Part shown: piece after piece, positions 33,371 through 43,098 of the stretch
How positions within the stretch are numbered: the stretch's first letter is position 1
Layout of the letters: the number at the start of each line of letters is the position of its first letter
NCBI GenBank assembly: GCA_026120185.1
Contig: JANUWF010002200.1
Span: 3,966,001-4,030,000, forward strand
Source of the DNA: Voacanga thouarsii
Lineage: Eukaryota; Streptophyta; Magnoliopsida; Gentianales; Apocynaceae
DNA length: 64,000 bases
Direction of reading: 5' to 3'
Made by a program: the position numbers and the translations under genes
Notes under the pieces: generated by a model
Told to the model about the DNA's origin: nothing
What the model saw: only the letters and a program-made list of their open reading frames with translations
Databases searched by the model: none

Positions 33371-35149
33371 TTGAAGTTTGGAAAATATAGGAAGCATGCT
33401 AGACTTAACTAAAACAAGAAAATGTTTGTTTTGAATATTTTCTGTGAACCTTTGCATTTCTGGTTTGGGATAGTCTTCTCTGTAAGCTTCGCAAGTGGAA
33501 GTATAAAAACACTATATTTTGATTGCTTTCATAGATATTATGTAAGCCTAGTATTTTTAAGGGCATAGGCGCTTGTTAAGTGCTTTTATATGTTGTTTAG
33601 ACTAAAGAATAATAAGAAGAAATGCAAAAACGCAAAAGAAAAATTGTAGGAAAAGCTAGAGAAGCTAACACTATTCATCAGCTCAAGAAGCCAAGCCGCC
33701 TGCTTTAAGTGAGAGGAGCCAAGCTGTCTTAGAGAGCCGTGGCTTGGAGCTGCAACCGGGGCCTAGGAAGGCCCAGCACTATGGCGCACGCAAGGAAACT
33801 TTCCTCACGGAAGCGTTAGCTTCCTTACGGCATGCGAGGAAGCTTTCCTTGCAGAAGCTGGGCTTCCGCTTTCACAAGGAACCAATTCAATTTGCAATTT
33901 GCAATTTGGTCTTCAATTTTAACCGGGCTTCGCGGGCGGTTCGTGGGAACCCACCCGGATAGCGGTCCATGGGTTTTTCCCATGCGCCATGATCCAGTGT
34001 GGCAGGAGCATTGGACCAGCGAAAAAAAAATTCTTCTTCTTTCTTTTTGATCTCATACTAGGCGAAGTTATTTTTATTGCAATAATTAATATTCTTTAAA
34101 TATTTTGCGTGAAAAATAATAGTAAAAGAAATTTAAGATTAAACAAGACTATTAATTAATTAATATGTTTAATTATATTATTTGGACACTTAGGTTAAAA
34201 GAATAGAAAAGTATGAAAATGTTTACAGTTGTCTAGAATTCTTATTTCTTTTTGTATCCTATGTGCGCATTTTCTCAAAGACCAAAGTCTTTGGAAAATT
34301 TATGACAAGAAAAATATTTTTCAAATTAAAAATATGGTTATTTTTAACTTGGACAAAAATTAACCCTTGGATATTTTTTTAAAGGATTTAATCCTTGACA
34401 TGAAAAATATTTTGGATTTAGATATTTTTGTAAGTTAAAATGGAAACTCATTTTTCTTTTATTTTTGCACTAGATAATTGTTTTTTTGTCAAAATTAAAC
34501 TTGAGACCAAAGTCTCTAGAAAGTTTAAAAGGAAATTTTTGAAAATCATTAAAGTCTTAATTGTGTAAAATAAATTCATAGAAAATCTCTTAAAGGATTT
34601 TTACCTTGACATAGAGATTTATGAATTTAGATATTTTATAAAGAGTTAAGGGATACTTAATGGGATTTTTCCAAAAGGATATTTTCTTTAAAAATCCTTA
34701 TTTTAAAAGACTAAGTGGGAGAAGGGTTCCAACGGTCCCATGGCTTCCATCATGATCCTCATTAGAAATCGTGGGTCCCCTCACGTCACTCTGGGAGTGA
34801 ACTAGTATAGGATGGGGATACTACAAGGATCTAGAATGAATGGATGGATGTAATTAATAACTCGAGACACGCGCTATGATCTATAGAAAATGAGAAGAAA
34901 CAGTCATCCCACGATGGAGTTATCTTCTAAATCATTATCTAAAAAAAATTTAATTTGTAGTGGTTAATACACTTAGTTTAGAAAACTATTAATCTTCCCA
35001 ATAAGCTATGTCAGTTTTCCTAAGAGTCAAATTAATCATATTAAAGATAATAGTGATAGGGTTAACTATTATCAGATTTAATATGAGGATAAAGACACAA
35101 ATTATTTTTGTTTTTTTCACAAATTGAGATTTTTTTTTATTTTTTAGAA
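33371..35149 (+). other. Copia-5 5' leader, non-coding
   Basis: 1.78 kb, homologous to the other leaders. A GC-rich GAGGAAGCTTTCCT / ACGGAAGCGTTAGCTTCC repeat cluster lies at 33785-33880, followed by AATTTGCAATTTGCAATTTG. No credible gene. Confidence 0.75.
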
Positions 35150-35425
35150 ATGGTTGGTGGAGGTTCTTTTAGTCATTTGGCCATTATTCTCTGTGAGAAT
35201 AAGCTAACGGATCCAAATTATGTGAATTGGAAAAGGAACTTGGACATAATACTCACTATTGAGGAGTATAAGTATGTTTTCTTCAAAACCTGTCCTGTTA
35301 TTGGGGAGGGTTCTACCGCTGAAGAGCGAGAGGCTAAGAAAGTATGGAAGAAGGCCGACGAGATGGCTCGTTGCTACATGTTGGCCTCTATGTCAAATGT
35401 TCTCCAGTCTAAACACGAGCACATA
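35150..35425 (+). pseudogene. Copia-5 Gag, first part
   Basis: The ATG at 35150-35152 starts MVGGGSFSHLAIIL, then NYVNWKRNLDIILT, the EEYKYVFFKTCPVIGEGST region, and SMSNVLQSKHEHI, where solo LTR-2 interrupts. Up to this point the frame is open, and with Copia-2 it has the most intact start. The rest of Gag follows after 37273. Confidence 0.9.
35421..35425 (+). repeat. Target-site duplication of solo LTR-2, left
   Basis: ACATA versus ACATG at 37274-37278. Family gag reads CACATGGCCACTGC here, so the left copy has one G-to-A change. Confidence 0.75.
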
Positions 35426-37273
35426 TGAAGGACAAAAATGGCAAAAATGATCAAACCGAAAGCATGCTTACAGAACGAAAAATTTTACCTTTATATTTGA
35501 ATAACCTTTTTCGCACTGAAGAAGATATCTGTACAAGGATGCTTGAATCTATTAAATCACATCCTTGTAAACATCGACTTCGTCTCATTCACGTGAAGCT
35601 TTTGAGCTTCCGAAATGGTGCCTTTTCCACTACCGGTGAAAGCTTAAAGGAGTTGGGTTTGCAATGCTTTTTGGCTTCTATGATTTTTTCTTCTTTGTTT
35701 TGCTTCTGTGAGCAAAAAACTTCACAAACTTCCAGACGCATTTTCCTTTTGATCTTGATTTGCAATCAATGAGAGAGTGTGACCAACAGCGTGAAAACAG
35801 AAAGTAGCCATGCTTTCTGTTATCTTTCACGCAAAACAACACAGGATCCATCCCGTGTTATTTTTTTATTTTATTTTATTAATTAATTTAATAATTATTT
35901 TTTTAATTTTAATTTTATTCTACCCATGGTCTTATTCATTGGGCCAGATAAAATTATTTACTCTTAGGCTTGAATACCCATAAATAATAAATCTCAATTA
36001 TTTATTTTTTAGGCTCCATTAAACAACCCAATAAATAATTAACAGGCTCAAATAGACCTTTATAAAATATCAGGCCTTTTATCTCATTTATATCTAGATT
36101 AATTTTTTAATTATTCAATTCGGGCCCTAAATAATTAATTAACCAATTAAGCTAGATAAAATATATATTCTCTCTCATGTCATTTATTTTATTCTAATCC
36201 AATAATAAATTAAACTATTTAAATAAAATAAAATTCATAATTATCAAGACCAATTCCTTAACCCAAATCTGTCAAGACTTAAGGGCAATTCCGGGGATCA
36301 AAAGATACATCGCCCTGGCTACTAAAATAACCAAAATACCTCTACTATATAAATAGCTATATTTTGTATTTTAAATGTTTCTTAATATCATCATAAGAAA
36401 ATATTGACCCCAAGGATAATGCTGCGTTAGAAAAGTCTTCGACCTACAGGTGTAATGACTAAAATACCCCTCTACGTATCGTCGTGCATTTAGAGAGGAG
36501 AGAGAGGAGGAGTGTACTAACACCTCTCTAATAGGCATCTACCATCCTTAGACCTCTAGTCCAATGATTCACGACTCCTGAAATATTTTCACTTTCCAAT
36601 GGAGCTACTCTAAAGTAAATATCCAAGTCATGTTCCCTAGGGCCCTGGATAATTAGATCATTTGAACAGTCACAAGGGACGATATAGCGCAGAAACTATC
36701 TTGTACAAGTCTATTTTAACTAACTAGTCATATATCCCTAACATATAAGTATATCGGCTTTAGGAAAAAACCTCAACTACAGTATATCAAAATATATGCT
36801 TCTAGCTTCGTCAGACCACCGACTCATACTCAAGCGGTAGAGTATTAGTCCATATTGTAGTAGTAATAGTTTATGTTTCTTCTAAATAGTACTTTTAGAA
36901 ACTACTATTACAGGTCCTATTCTACATGTTTGAAATACGCTCATGCTATGAAGTGAGTGGACTACTCACTGGCAAAAGGTAAGTCATTCCCCATTTGGAA
37001 TTCATAACACAATAACCTATACATGATGAGATTCTCATTCTCATCAATCGGTTAAGAATAAACATTTGTATTAAGTAACACATGATCCATACCTTATTGT
37101 AAAAGACCACCATACATATGGATCACTTATGTAAACATAATGGGTCATTTCCAAACGAAAATCGTATACAAATAAAATGTAAATTCACAATAAATTTTGA
37201 GAATAAATTCTTTTATTAATAAATTCGATAATTACATCAGATAAAATTAGTCTAGAGGGCATATATTCAAACA
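35426..37273 (-). mobile_element. Solo LTR-2 (copia family LTR, minus)
   Basis: 1848 bp, plus strand TGAAGGACAAAAATGG ... ATTCAAACA, inverted relative to Copia-5 and inserted in its gag. It matches the Copia-3 LTR type along its length. No internal region, no gene. Excising it with one target copy restores the HEHMATAYDISQSLA reading. Confidence 0.92.
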
Positions 37274-37656
37274 ACATGGCCACTGCGTACGACATTAGCC
37301 AATCACTAGCCATGATATCCACAGATAAGAGCCGGTCCACAAGACGAGAGGTTCTTAGGATGAACATCAACACTGAGATAGCTGAGGGAGCATCAGACAG
37401 AAAGTATATGCTCAAGATGATTGCTGCTTTCGAGAAAGCAGAAGTCTTTAAGGGTTGTTATTGACCCCGAGAGCCAAGTGGACATGGCTCTCTCTTCCAG
37501 GCTCTTTTACTCAATTAAAGTTAAATTATAACATGAACAAGTTAAACATGAGTTTAACCGAGTTAATGAAAGAGCTTCAGGTGGCAGAGAAGGTCATGAA
37601 GCTACAGTCTCAAGGCTATGATTTCTAAGGCTTCTTTTTCCAAAACTGGGCCCAAG
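37274..37656 (+). pseudogene. Copia-5 Gag, second part
   Basis: Continues MATAYDISQSLAMISTDKS and ASDRKYMLKMIAAFEKAEV, then a frameshift near 37450 and a small deletion in the LESLPGSFT region. Further on it reads FKLNYNMNKLNMSLTELMKE-like sequence to the GPK motif, where it joins SIRE-1 sequence. The zinc knuckle is deleted. Confidence 0.85.
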
Positions 37657-37980
37657 ACAATTTTGATATTCTGAAAACACACGTTCTTCCAAGACAATTT
37701 TGGATATACTTTCTGGAGGAATAAATCGTTACTTCTTCTCATCCTTCTTATATTTGAAATTATCACATAAGCATATATTTAGGGGGAGTATTTTAGCATT
37801 TTATCTCTATCAAATTACTCTGAATATTTATATAGAGATATGATATGCTTTAGGATCATTGAGATTTGTTTACAAATTTTTTATCATAAGATCTCTATGA
37901 GACCTATACTGTAAGATTACATTTATTTGCTCAACATGTTTTCTCTATTTACATATCAACTGTGTCATGTTTGTCATCAC

Positions 37981-37996
37981 TCAAAAAGGGGGAGAT
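37981..37996 (+). other. SIRE-1 polypurine tract
   Basis: TCAAAAAGGGGGAGAT directly before TGTTAGCCC. Confidence 0.8.
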
Positions 37997-38546
37997 TGTT
38001 AGCCCTAAGGGCTTTCTTTTAGGTTTTGATTTATGACAAACGTCGATGTGGACTAACGTGTTAATTTATTGTGATAGGACATGTTTGACATTTATTCTTC
38101 TAAAGTCTTCAGATAAGAATTATTGGCAACTCCTTCGACACTGATTTCAAGATTAGAAGATCAAATGCGAAAATCACAGTATGAGGAGTTATATATCAAG
38201 AAGATCTTTATGAAGAATATTAGACTAGGAAGTATCATTAAGGTATATCTATTATTTTCTATGTCTTCTTATCTTTTGATTCATTTGACTTCAACTTGAA
38301 GCTTCAAATGAGATGTTTCTCAAAGATTTTAAAATTCACAAAATTTTGGATGGAATAGTTTAAATCCAAAAGGTTCATCTAAAATCCTGTAAACCGGGTC
38401 GAAGAATTTCTGTCAGGGATGTACCATTTTGGACTTAACTTTTAGATGCATCTTCGTCCAAAACCCAAGTCCAAAACTCGGATGAGTTTAAACAGAAAAA
38501 TTTATAGCTATTTTTTTATGACCGTTGTCACTCCACTTTTTTGCTC

Positions 38547-38554
38547 TATAAATA
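38547..38554 (+). promoter_or_regulatory. TATA box of the SIRE-1 LTR
   Basis: TATAAATA in GCTCTATAAATAGCC, about 550 bases into the LTR and about 220 bases before the minisatellite, which would then lie in the transcribed leader. Confidence 0.6.
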
Positions 38555-38769
38555 GCCTTTAAAGCAAGATTACAAGTAAGATTTTTGAAACATTCATCTT
38601 AGAAACACTATTGCTCAATATTTTCAAAATCTCCTTTTATCTTAACTTCAAAGTGAGTTCATTGTGTATCAAAGATAAAAGTATTTTGTGGCTTGTATCT
38701 GAGAGAATATCTGCTAAGTAAGTGAGCTTATCTCTATTCTGTTAATTTTCAATTATCCGTTGTAAATGC

Positions 38770-38995
38770 AAGGTTGTGTGGTAAAACCCATAGGGGTGAT
38801 CCTTGTGTTGTTATATGTATAAGGTTGTGTGGTAAAACTCATAGGGGTAATCCTTGTTGTGTGTATATTCAAGGTTGTGTAGTAAAACCCATAGGGGTGA
38901 TCATTGTTGTGTGTATGTTCAAGGTTGTGGTGTAAAACCCATAGAGGTGAGCCTTGATGTGTTTGAGAGGTTGTGTAAAACCTAGTGTGGTGATC
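38770..38995. repeat. ~50-bp minisatellite in the SIRE-1 LTR
   Basis: Units start AAGGTTGTGTGGTAAAACCC at 38770, 38821, 38871 and 38921, with a shorter decayed unit near 38966. Each unit includes CATAGGGGTGATCCTTG. Confidence 0.93.
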
Positions 38996-39348
38996 CTCTC
39001 TTGCATGTGGCGATCCTCTCTTGTATGTGGCTATTTCATTAAGTGAGGTTAATGAAATAGGGTTGAAAATCCTTAAGTGTGAGGTTTAAGGTAGTGAACG
39101 TAGATCATTGTGATCGAACCACTATACATCTCTTGTCTCATTTTAATTCAGTGGTTCTTGTACTGTTTTTATGTTCTTTTACTGTCTAAATATGGATATA
39201 CATCTATGAGTGCTTGGACAGCTTTCAATGCATTAATAAAGTCAGTCCAAGTATCTTGGTGATCATCCTTGTTCAGCATTTTAGACAAATTGGAAAAATT
39301 ATTTTTGCTTGCTAAAAACCTTATTCACTCCCCCTCTAAGGTTTTTCA

Positions 39349-39522
39349 ATTCTCTATCTAAAGTCAGTTTCAATGGTTGGATCAACTTCTACTTGAATTG
39401 TTGATTCTGGAGTTACTGATTATATATCTAACTCCTTGTAGGGATTTAGGAAAATAAGAAGACTCCAAAAGAGCGAGCATGGACTATGAGTAGGAAATGG
39501 AGCACAAGTATGGGCCATTGTA
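39349..39522 (+). pseudogene. Copia-5 protease
   Basis: Reads ESVSMVGSTST-like sequence, a stop in place of Trp, then IVDSGVTDYISNSL with the catalytic DSG intact, a stop, and GFRKIRRLQKSEHGL. It starts right after the SIRE-1 LTR end. Confidence 0.82.
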
Positions 39523-40600
39523 GTGGAAGAGTTAGATTTTATTTTTTATTGTAATAAAATAATTATATTGAAGGATATTTTATATGTACCTAATTTTAGA
39601 CAAATTTTGATTTCAGTTGCAAAACTAATAAGTCATAGATATTCTGTTTTTTTTTTCCATTCTGGTATTACTATTAGTAGAAATGGACAAGTTTTATGTA
39701 CAGGGCACATGTATAGAAACTTATTCTTTTTAAATTCTATAAACAATCAAATAAATAACGCTCAATCTGAACCTTTAAATAAGAAAAGAAAGACCAATGT
39801 CAATGACTCATATCTTTGGCATATAAGGTTTGGTCATATTTACTCAATTAGGATTCAGGGGTTAATCTATGATTGGTCCTTGGACACATTAAGATTGAAA
39901 AGTTGGTCACAGTATGAATCCTGCCTTATGGAAAAAATGACCAAAAGGTCGTTCACCCAAAAGGCTGATAGAGCCAATGAGATATTTGGTCTTGTTTATT
40001 CTGATGTGTGTGGTTCTTTATCTACACAAATTAGAGGGATTTTTGAGTACTTCATCACTTTCACTGATGATTGTGCAAGGTTTGATTATATCTACCTGAT
40101 GGAGGTGCAAGTCTGACTCTTTTGACAAGTTTAAAAAGTTTAAAGCTGAAGTGGAGCGTCTGACAGGTAAACTGATCAACGCCTTACGATTGGATCGTGA
40201 TAAAGAGTACCTCCTTAGTGAATTCAAGGATTACATGGTACATCATGGGATAGTATCCCAACTCTCTGCGACGGGTACACCCCAGCAGAATGGAGTAGCT
40301 TAGAGAAGGAACATGACATTGATGGAAATGGTCTGAAGTATGATGTCTCATACTACTATTTCGGTCTCTTTTTGGGGATATGCCCTGGAAATAGCAGCAT
40401 ATATTCTGAACTCGGTGCCTTTCAAGTTAGTACCTAGGACGCCTTATGAGATGTGAATTGAGCGTAAGCCAAGTCTGAATCATCTCAGGATATAGGGCTA
40501 TCCAGCTTATGTACTTATCAAAGGAGACAAGTTAGAACCACGATCAGAATTATGCTACTTTATTGGGTATCCAAAAGGGACAAAAGTACTGATAAGTACT
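39523..40600 (+). pseudogene. Copia-5 pre-integrase and integrase
   Basis: An open stretch to 40116 covers DFIFYCNKIIILKDILYVP, the finger (LWHIRFGHIYSIRI, YESCLMEKMTKRSF), YSDVCG and FITFTDDCARFDYIYL. A one-base change near 40110 shifts frame. Then LRLDRDKEYLLSEF keeps the second catalytic Asp. In NGVA-stop-RRN the catalytic Glu codon is TAG. SFWGYALEIAAYILN and CYFIGYPKGTK follow with further stops. Confidence 0.87.
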
Positions 40601-41040
40601 AATGCTAGATATTTAGATGATGATCAAAGTACTTCCACTAAAGGTTCAACATGGTTGTAACTTAAGAAGAAGTTATCTTCAGAATCAACTTCTTCAGACT
40701 CAATTGTGGAATATAAAAAGGCACAGCCTTAAGAACCTGTACAAACGTAGCCTCATCATAGTAGGAGGGTATCTAGAGTTCCAGAAAGATGAATTGAAGA
40801 GACTTTCGAGCTAGTCTCTAACCATCAGGAATAAGATCCTACTAGATACGAGAAGGCTATTGTTGATGTTATGCAAATCTATAGCATGAAGTAATGAAAG
40901 TCGAGATTGAATCTATGTACTTTAATCAGGTTTGGGATCTTGTAGTTTCAGCTGAAAGGATAAAACCTATTATGTGTAAGTGGCTATACAAGAGGAAGAG
41001 GGGAGCAGATGGGAAGGTGAAAACCTTCTAAGCTAGGCTT
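40601..41040 (+). pseudogene. Copia-5 integrase-RT linker and RT start
   Basis: Homologous to 26783-27179 of Copia-4: ARYLDDDQSTSTKGST, ESTSSDSIVEYKKAQP, then EIESMYFNQVWDLV-like RT start. Stops at several former Trp and Gln codons. Confidence 0.7.
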
Positions 41041-41478
41041 GTGGCGAAAGAGTATACTCAAAAAGAGAAAATTGATTATGAGGAAACCTTTTCCCCGGTA
41101 GCCATACTTAAGTCCATCCGTATCCTCCTTGTCATTGCATGTTATTTCGACTACGAGATATGGCAAATGGATGTCAAGACAGCATTTCTTAATGGTCATC
41201 TTAACGAAGACATCTATATGTCCCAACCAGAAAGTTTTATTACTAAAAGCCAGGAACATATGGTTTGCAAGCTTAAGAAGTTCATTTATGGACTTAAGCA
41301 GGCATCTAGAGTATGGAACATTCATTTTTACGAGACTATAAAGTCTTACGGTTTCATTCAAAACGAAGATGAACCATGCGTATACAAGAAATTGGAAAGC
41401 ATAAATGTGATTTTTCTTATCCTATATGTGGATGATATTCTACTCATTAGGAATAATGTAGGAACATTGTCGTCTATT
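41041..41478 (+). pseudogene. Copia-5 reverse transcriptase, truncated
   Basis: MAKEYTQKEKIDYEETFSPV, ILLVIACYFDYEIWQMDVKT, AFLNGHLNEDIYMSQPESF, FIYGLKQASRVWNIHF and LILYVDDILLI, with intact YVDD at 41422-41436. Similarity stops at GTLSSIK near 41478, where Copia-6 LTR sequence begins. Everything after the RT palm, RNase H, PPT and 3' LTR is missing. Confidence 0.88.
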
Positions 41479-43098
41479 AAGATTTTTCTAACGATCCATT
41501 GCGTTTAAGTAAGTGGTCCATGTGAATAGTGGTTTTTCACAGTAAGGTATAGACCACGAATTACTTAACACATAAACGTTTGTTCTTAACCGATTGGTGA
41601 GAATGGAATCTCATCATATTTAGGTTATTGTGTTATGAATTTTAAATGGAGAATGGCTTACTTTTAGCCAGTGGGTAATCCACTCACTTCATAGCATGAA
41701 CGTATTTCAAATACGTAGAATAAGACTTGTAATAGTGGTTTCTAAAAGTACTATTTAAATATTACTGCTAAATGTAGGAGTAATACTCTACCGCTTAAGT
41801 ATGAGTTGGTGGTCTAACGAAGCTGAAAGCATGTCTTTTGATATGTTGTAGTTGAGGTTCTTTCATAGAGTCGATATACTTGTATTTTGGGTATATGTGA
41901 CTAGTTGTTAAGATAGACTTGTACAAGATAACCTTATGACTGTTCCAATGATCTAAATATCTAAGGCCCTGGGGAATATAACTTGGATATTTGCTTTAGG
42001 GTAACTCTCTTGGAAAGCAAAAATATTTCAAGAGTCGTGGATCATTAGATTAGAGGTTTAAGGATGGTAGATATCTTTTAGAGAAGTGTTAGTACACTCT
42101 TCCTCTCTAAATGTATGGCGATGTGTAAAGAGGTATTTTAGTCATTATACTTGTAGGTCGGAAACTTTGCTAACGCAGCATTATTCTTGAGGTCAATATT
42201 TCCTTATGGTGATATTAAGAAATATTTAAAATGCAAAATACATGTATTTATATAGCAAGGGTATTTTGGTCATTTTAGTAATCAATGTGATATGTCTTTT
42301 GGTCCCTGTAATAGCCATTAAGTCTTGACACATTTGGGTTAAGGAATTGATTTTGATAATTATGGATTTTATTTTATTTAAGTAGTCTAATTTATTATTA
42401 GACTAGAATAAAATAAAAGTCTTAAGAGGGAGTATATATTTATCTAGTTTAATTGGTTAATTAATTATTCAGGGCTCAAGGCCCAGATTGAATAATTAGA
42501 AAATTAACCTAAGTATAAACTAGAAAAAATGTCTGATATTTTATATTGGTCTATTTGGACTTCTTAATTATTTATTGGGCTGTTTTATGAAACCCAAAAA
42601 ATAAATAATTGAAACTTATTATTTATGGGTCCTCAAGTTCAAGAGTAAATAATTTTATCTGGCCCAATGGATGAGACCAAGAGTGAAAAAAAAATAGCAA
42701 GGAATGGATCTCGTATTGTTTAGTGTGAAAGGATAACAAAACGTAAATTTTTGTGTTTCACCCTCTCGGTCTCTTTCTGTGATTGAAACAAATAAACGAA
42801 GGCCATTTTTTGATAGCATCATAGCTTTCACCAGCGGTGGTTAAGGTAGTGGCCATATTTTAGAAGTTCAAATGCTTCACGTAAATGAGAAAAAGTAGAT
42901 GGCTTGTAAGAGTGCAACCGGAGGTGTCTTTGGGAGAACCAGTGGCTTCAAGCATTCAGCAAAAAGTGGTCCAGACATCTTATTCGGTGCCAACAAGGTC
43001 ATTTAAACATAGAGATGTTATAATTTTTAAAACTTTCGCTGCCTCTATTTTAATATTATGCATGCTTCTGTGTTTATTTTTGTCATACATTACCTTCA
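41479..43098 (+). repeat. Copia-6 5' LTR, start truncated
   Basis: Starts around GATCCATTGCGTTTAAG and ends TTACCTTCA. Homologous to the 3' LTR at 44363-46117 and to the other family LTRs. A ~25-bp gap near 41930 removes the block before CTTATGACTG. Confidence 0.87.

Larger units (their letters stand above)
37657..39348 (+). mobile_element. SIRE-1: 3' end and LTR of a SIRE/Maximus-like copia element
   Basis: An internal fragment (37657-37996) with no domain, a PPT TCAAAAAGGGGGAGAT, and a 1352-bp LTR starting TGTTAGCCCTAAGGG and ending CACTCCCCCTCTAAGGTTTTTCA. The CATGTTTGTCATCACTC-AAAAAGGGGGAGA sequence before the LTR and the CTCCCCCTCTA...TTTTCA end are typical of SIRE-lineage copias. It replaces about 150 bp of Copia-5 (zinc knuckle and protease start). 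No second LTR is present. Confidence 0.75.
37997..39348 (+). repeat. SIRE-1 3' LTR
   Basis: Bounded by TG and CA. It carries a TATA box (38547), a ~50-bp minisatellite (38770-38965), and two 20-bp TGATCCTCTCTTGCATGTGG-type units at 38991-39030. It is followed at once by Copia-5 protease sequence. Confidence 0.78.
32438..41478 (+). mobile_element. Copia-5: Ty1/copia element, heavily interrupted
   Basis: Plus-strand family member: 5' LTR remainder (32438-33356), PBS, leader, gag split by solo LTR-2, a deletion replaced by SIRE-1, protease, integrase and RT up to about 41478. There an LTR of Copia-6 begins without its own start. The first part of its 5' LTR is expected left of Copia-4, outside the window. 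Confidence 0.87.
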
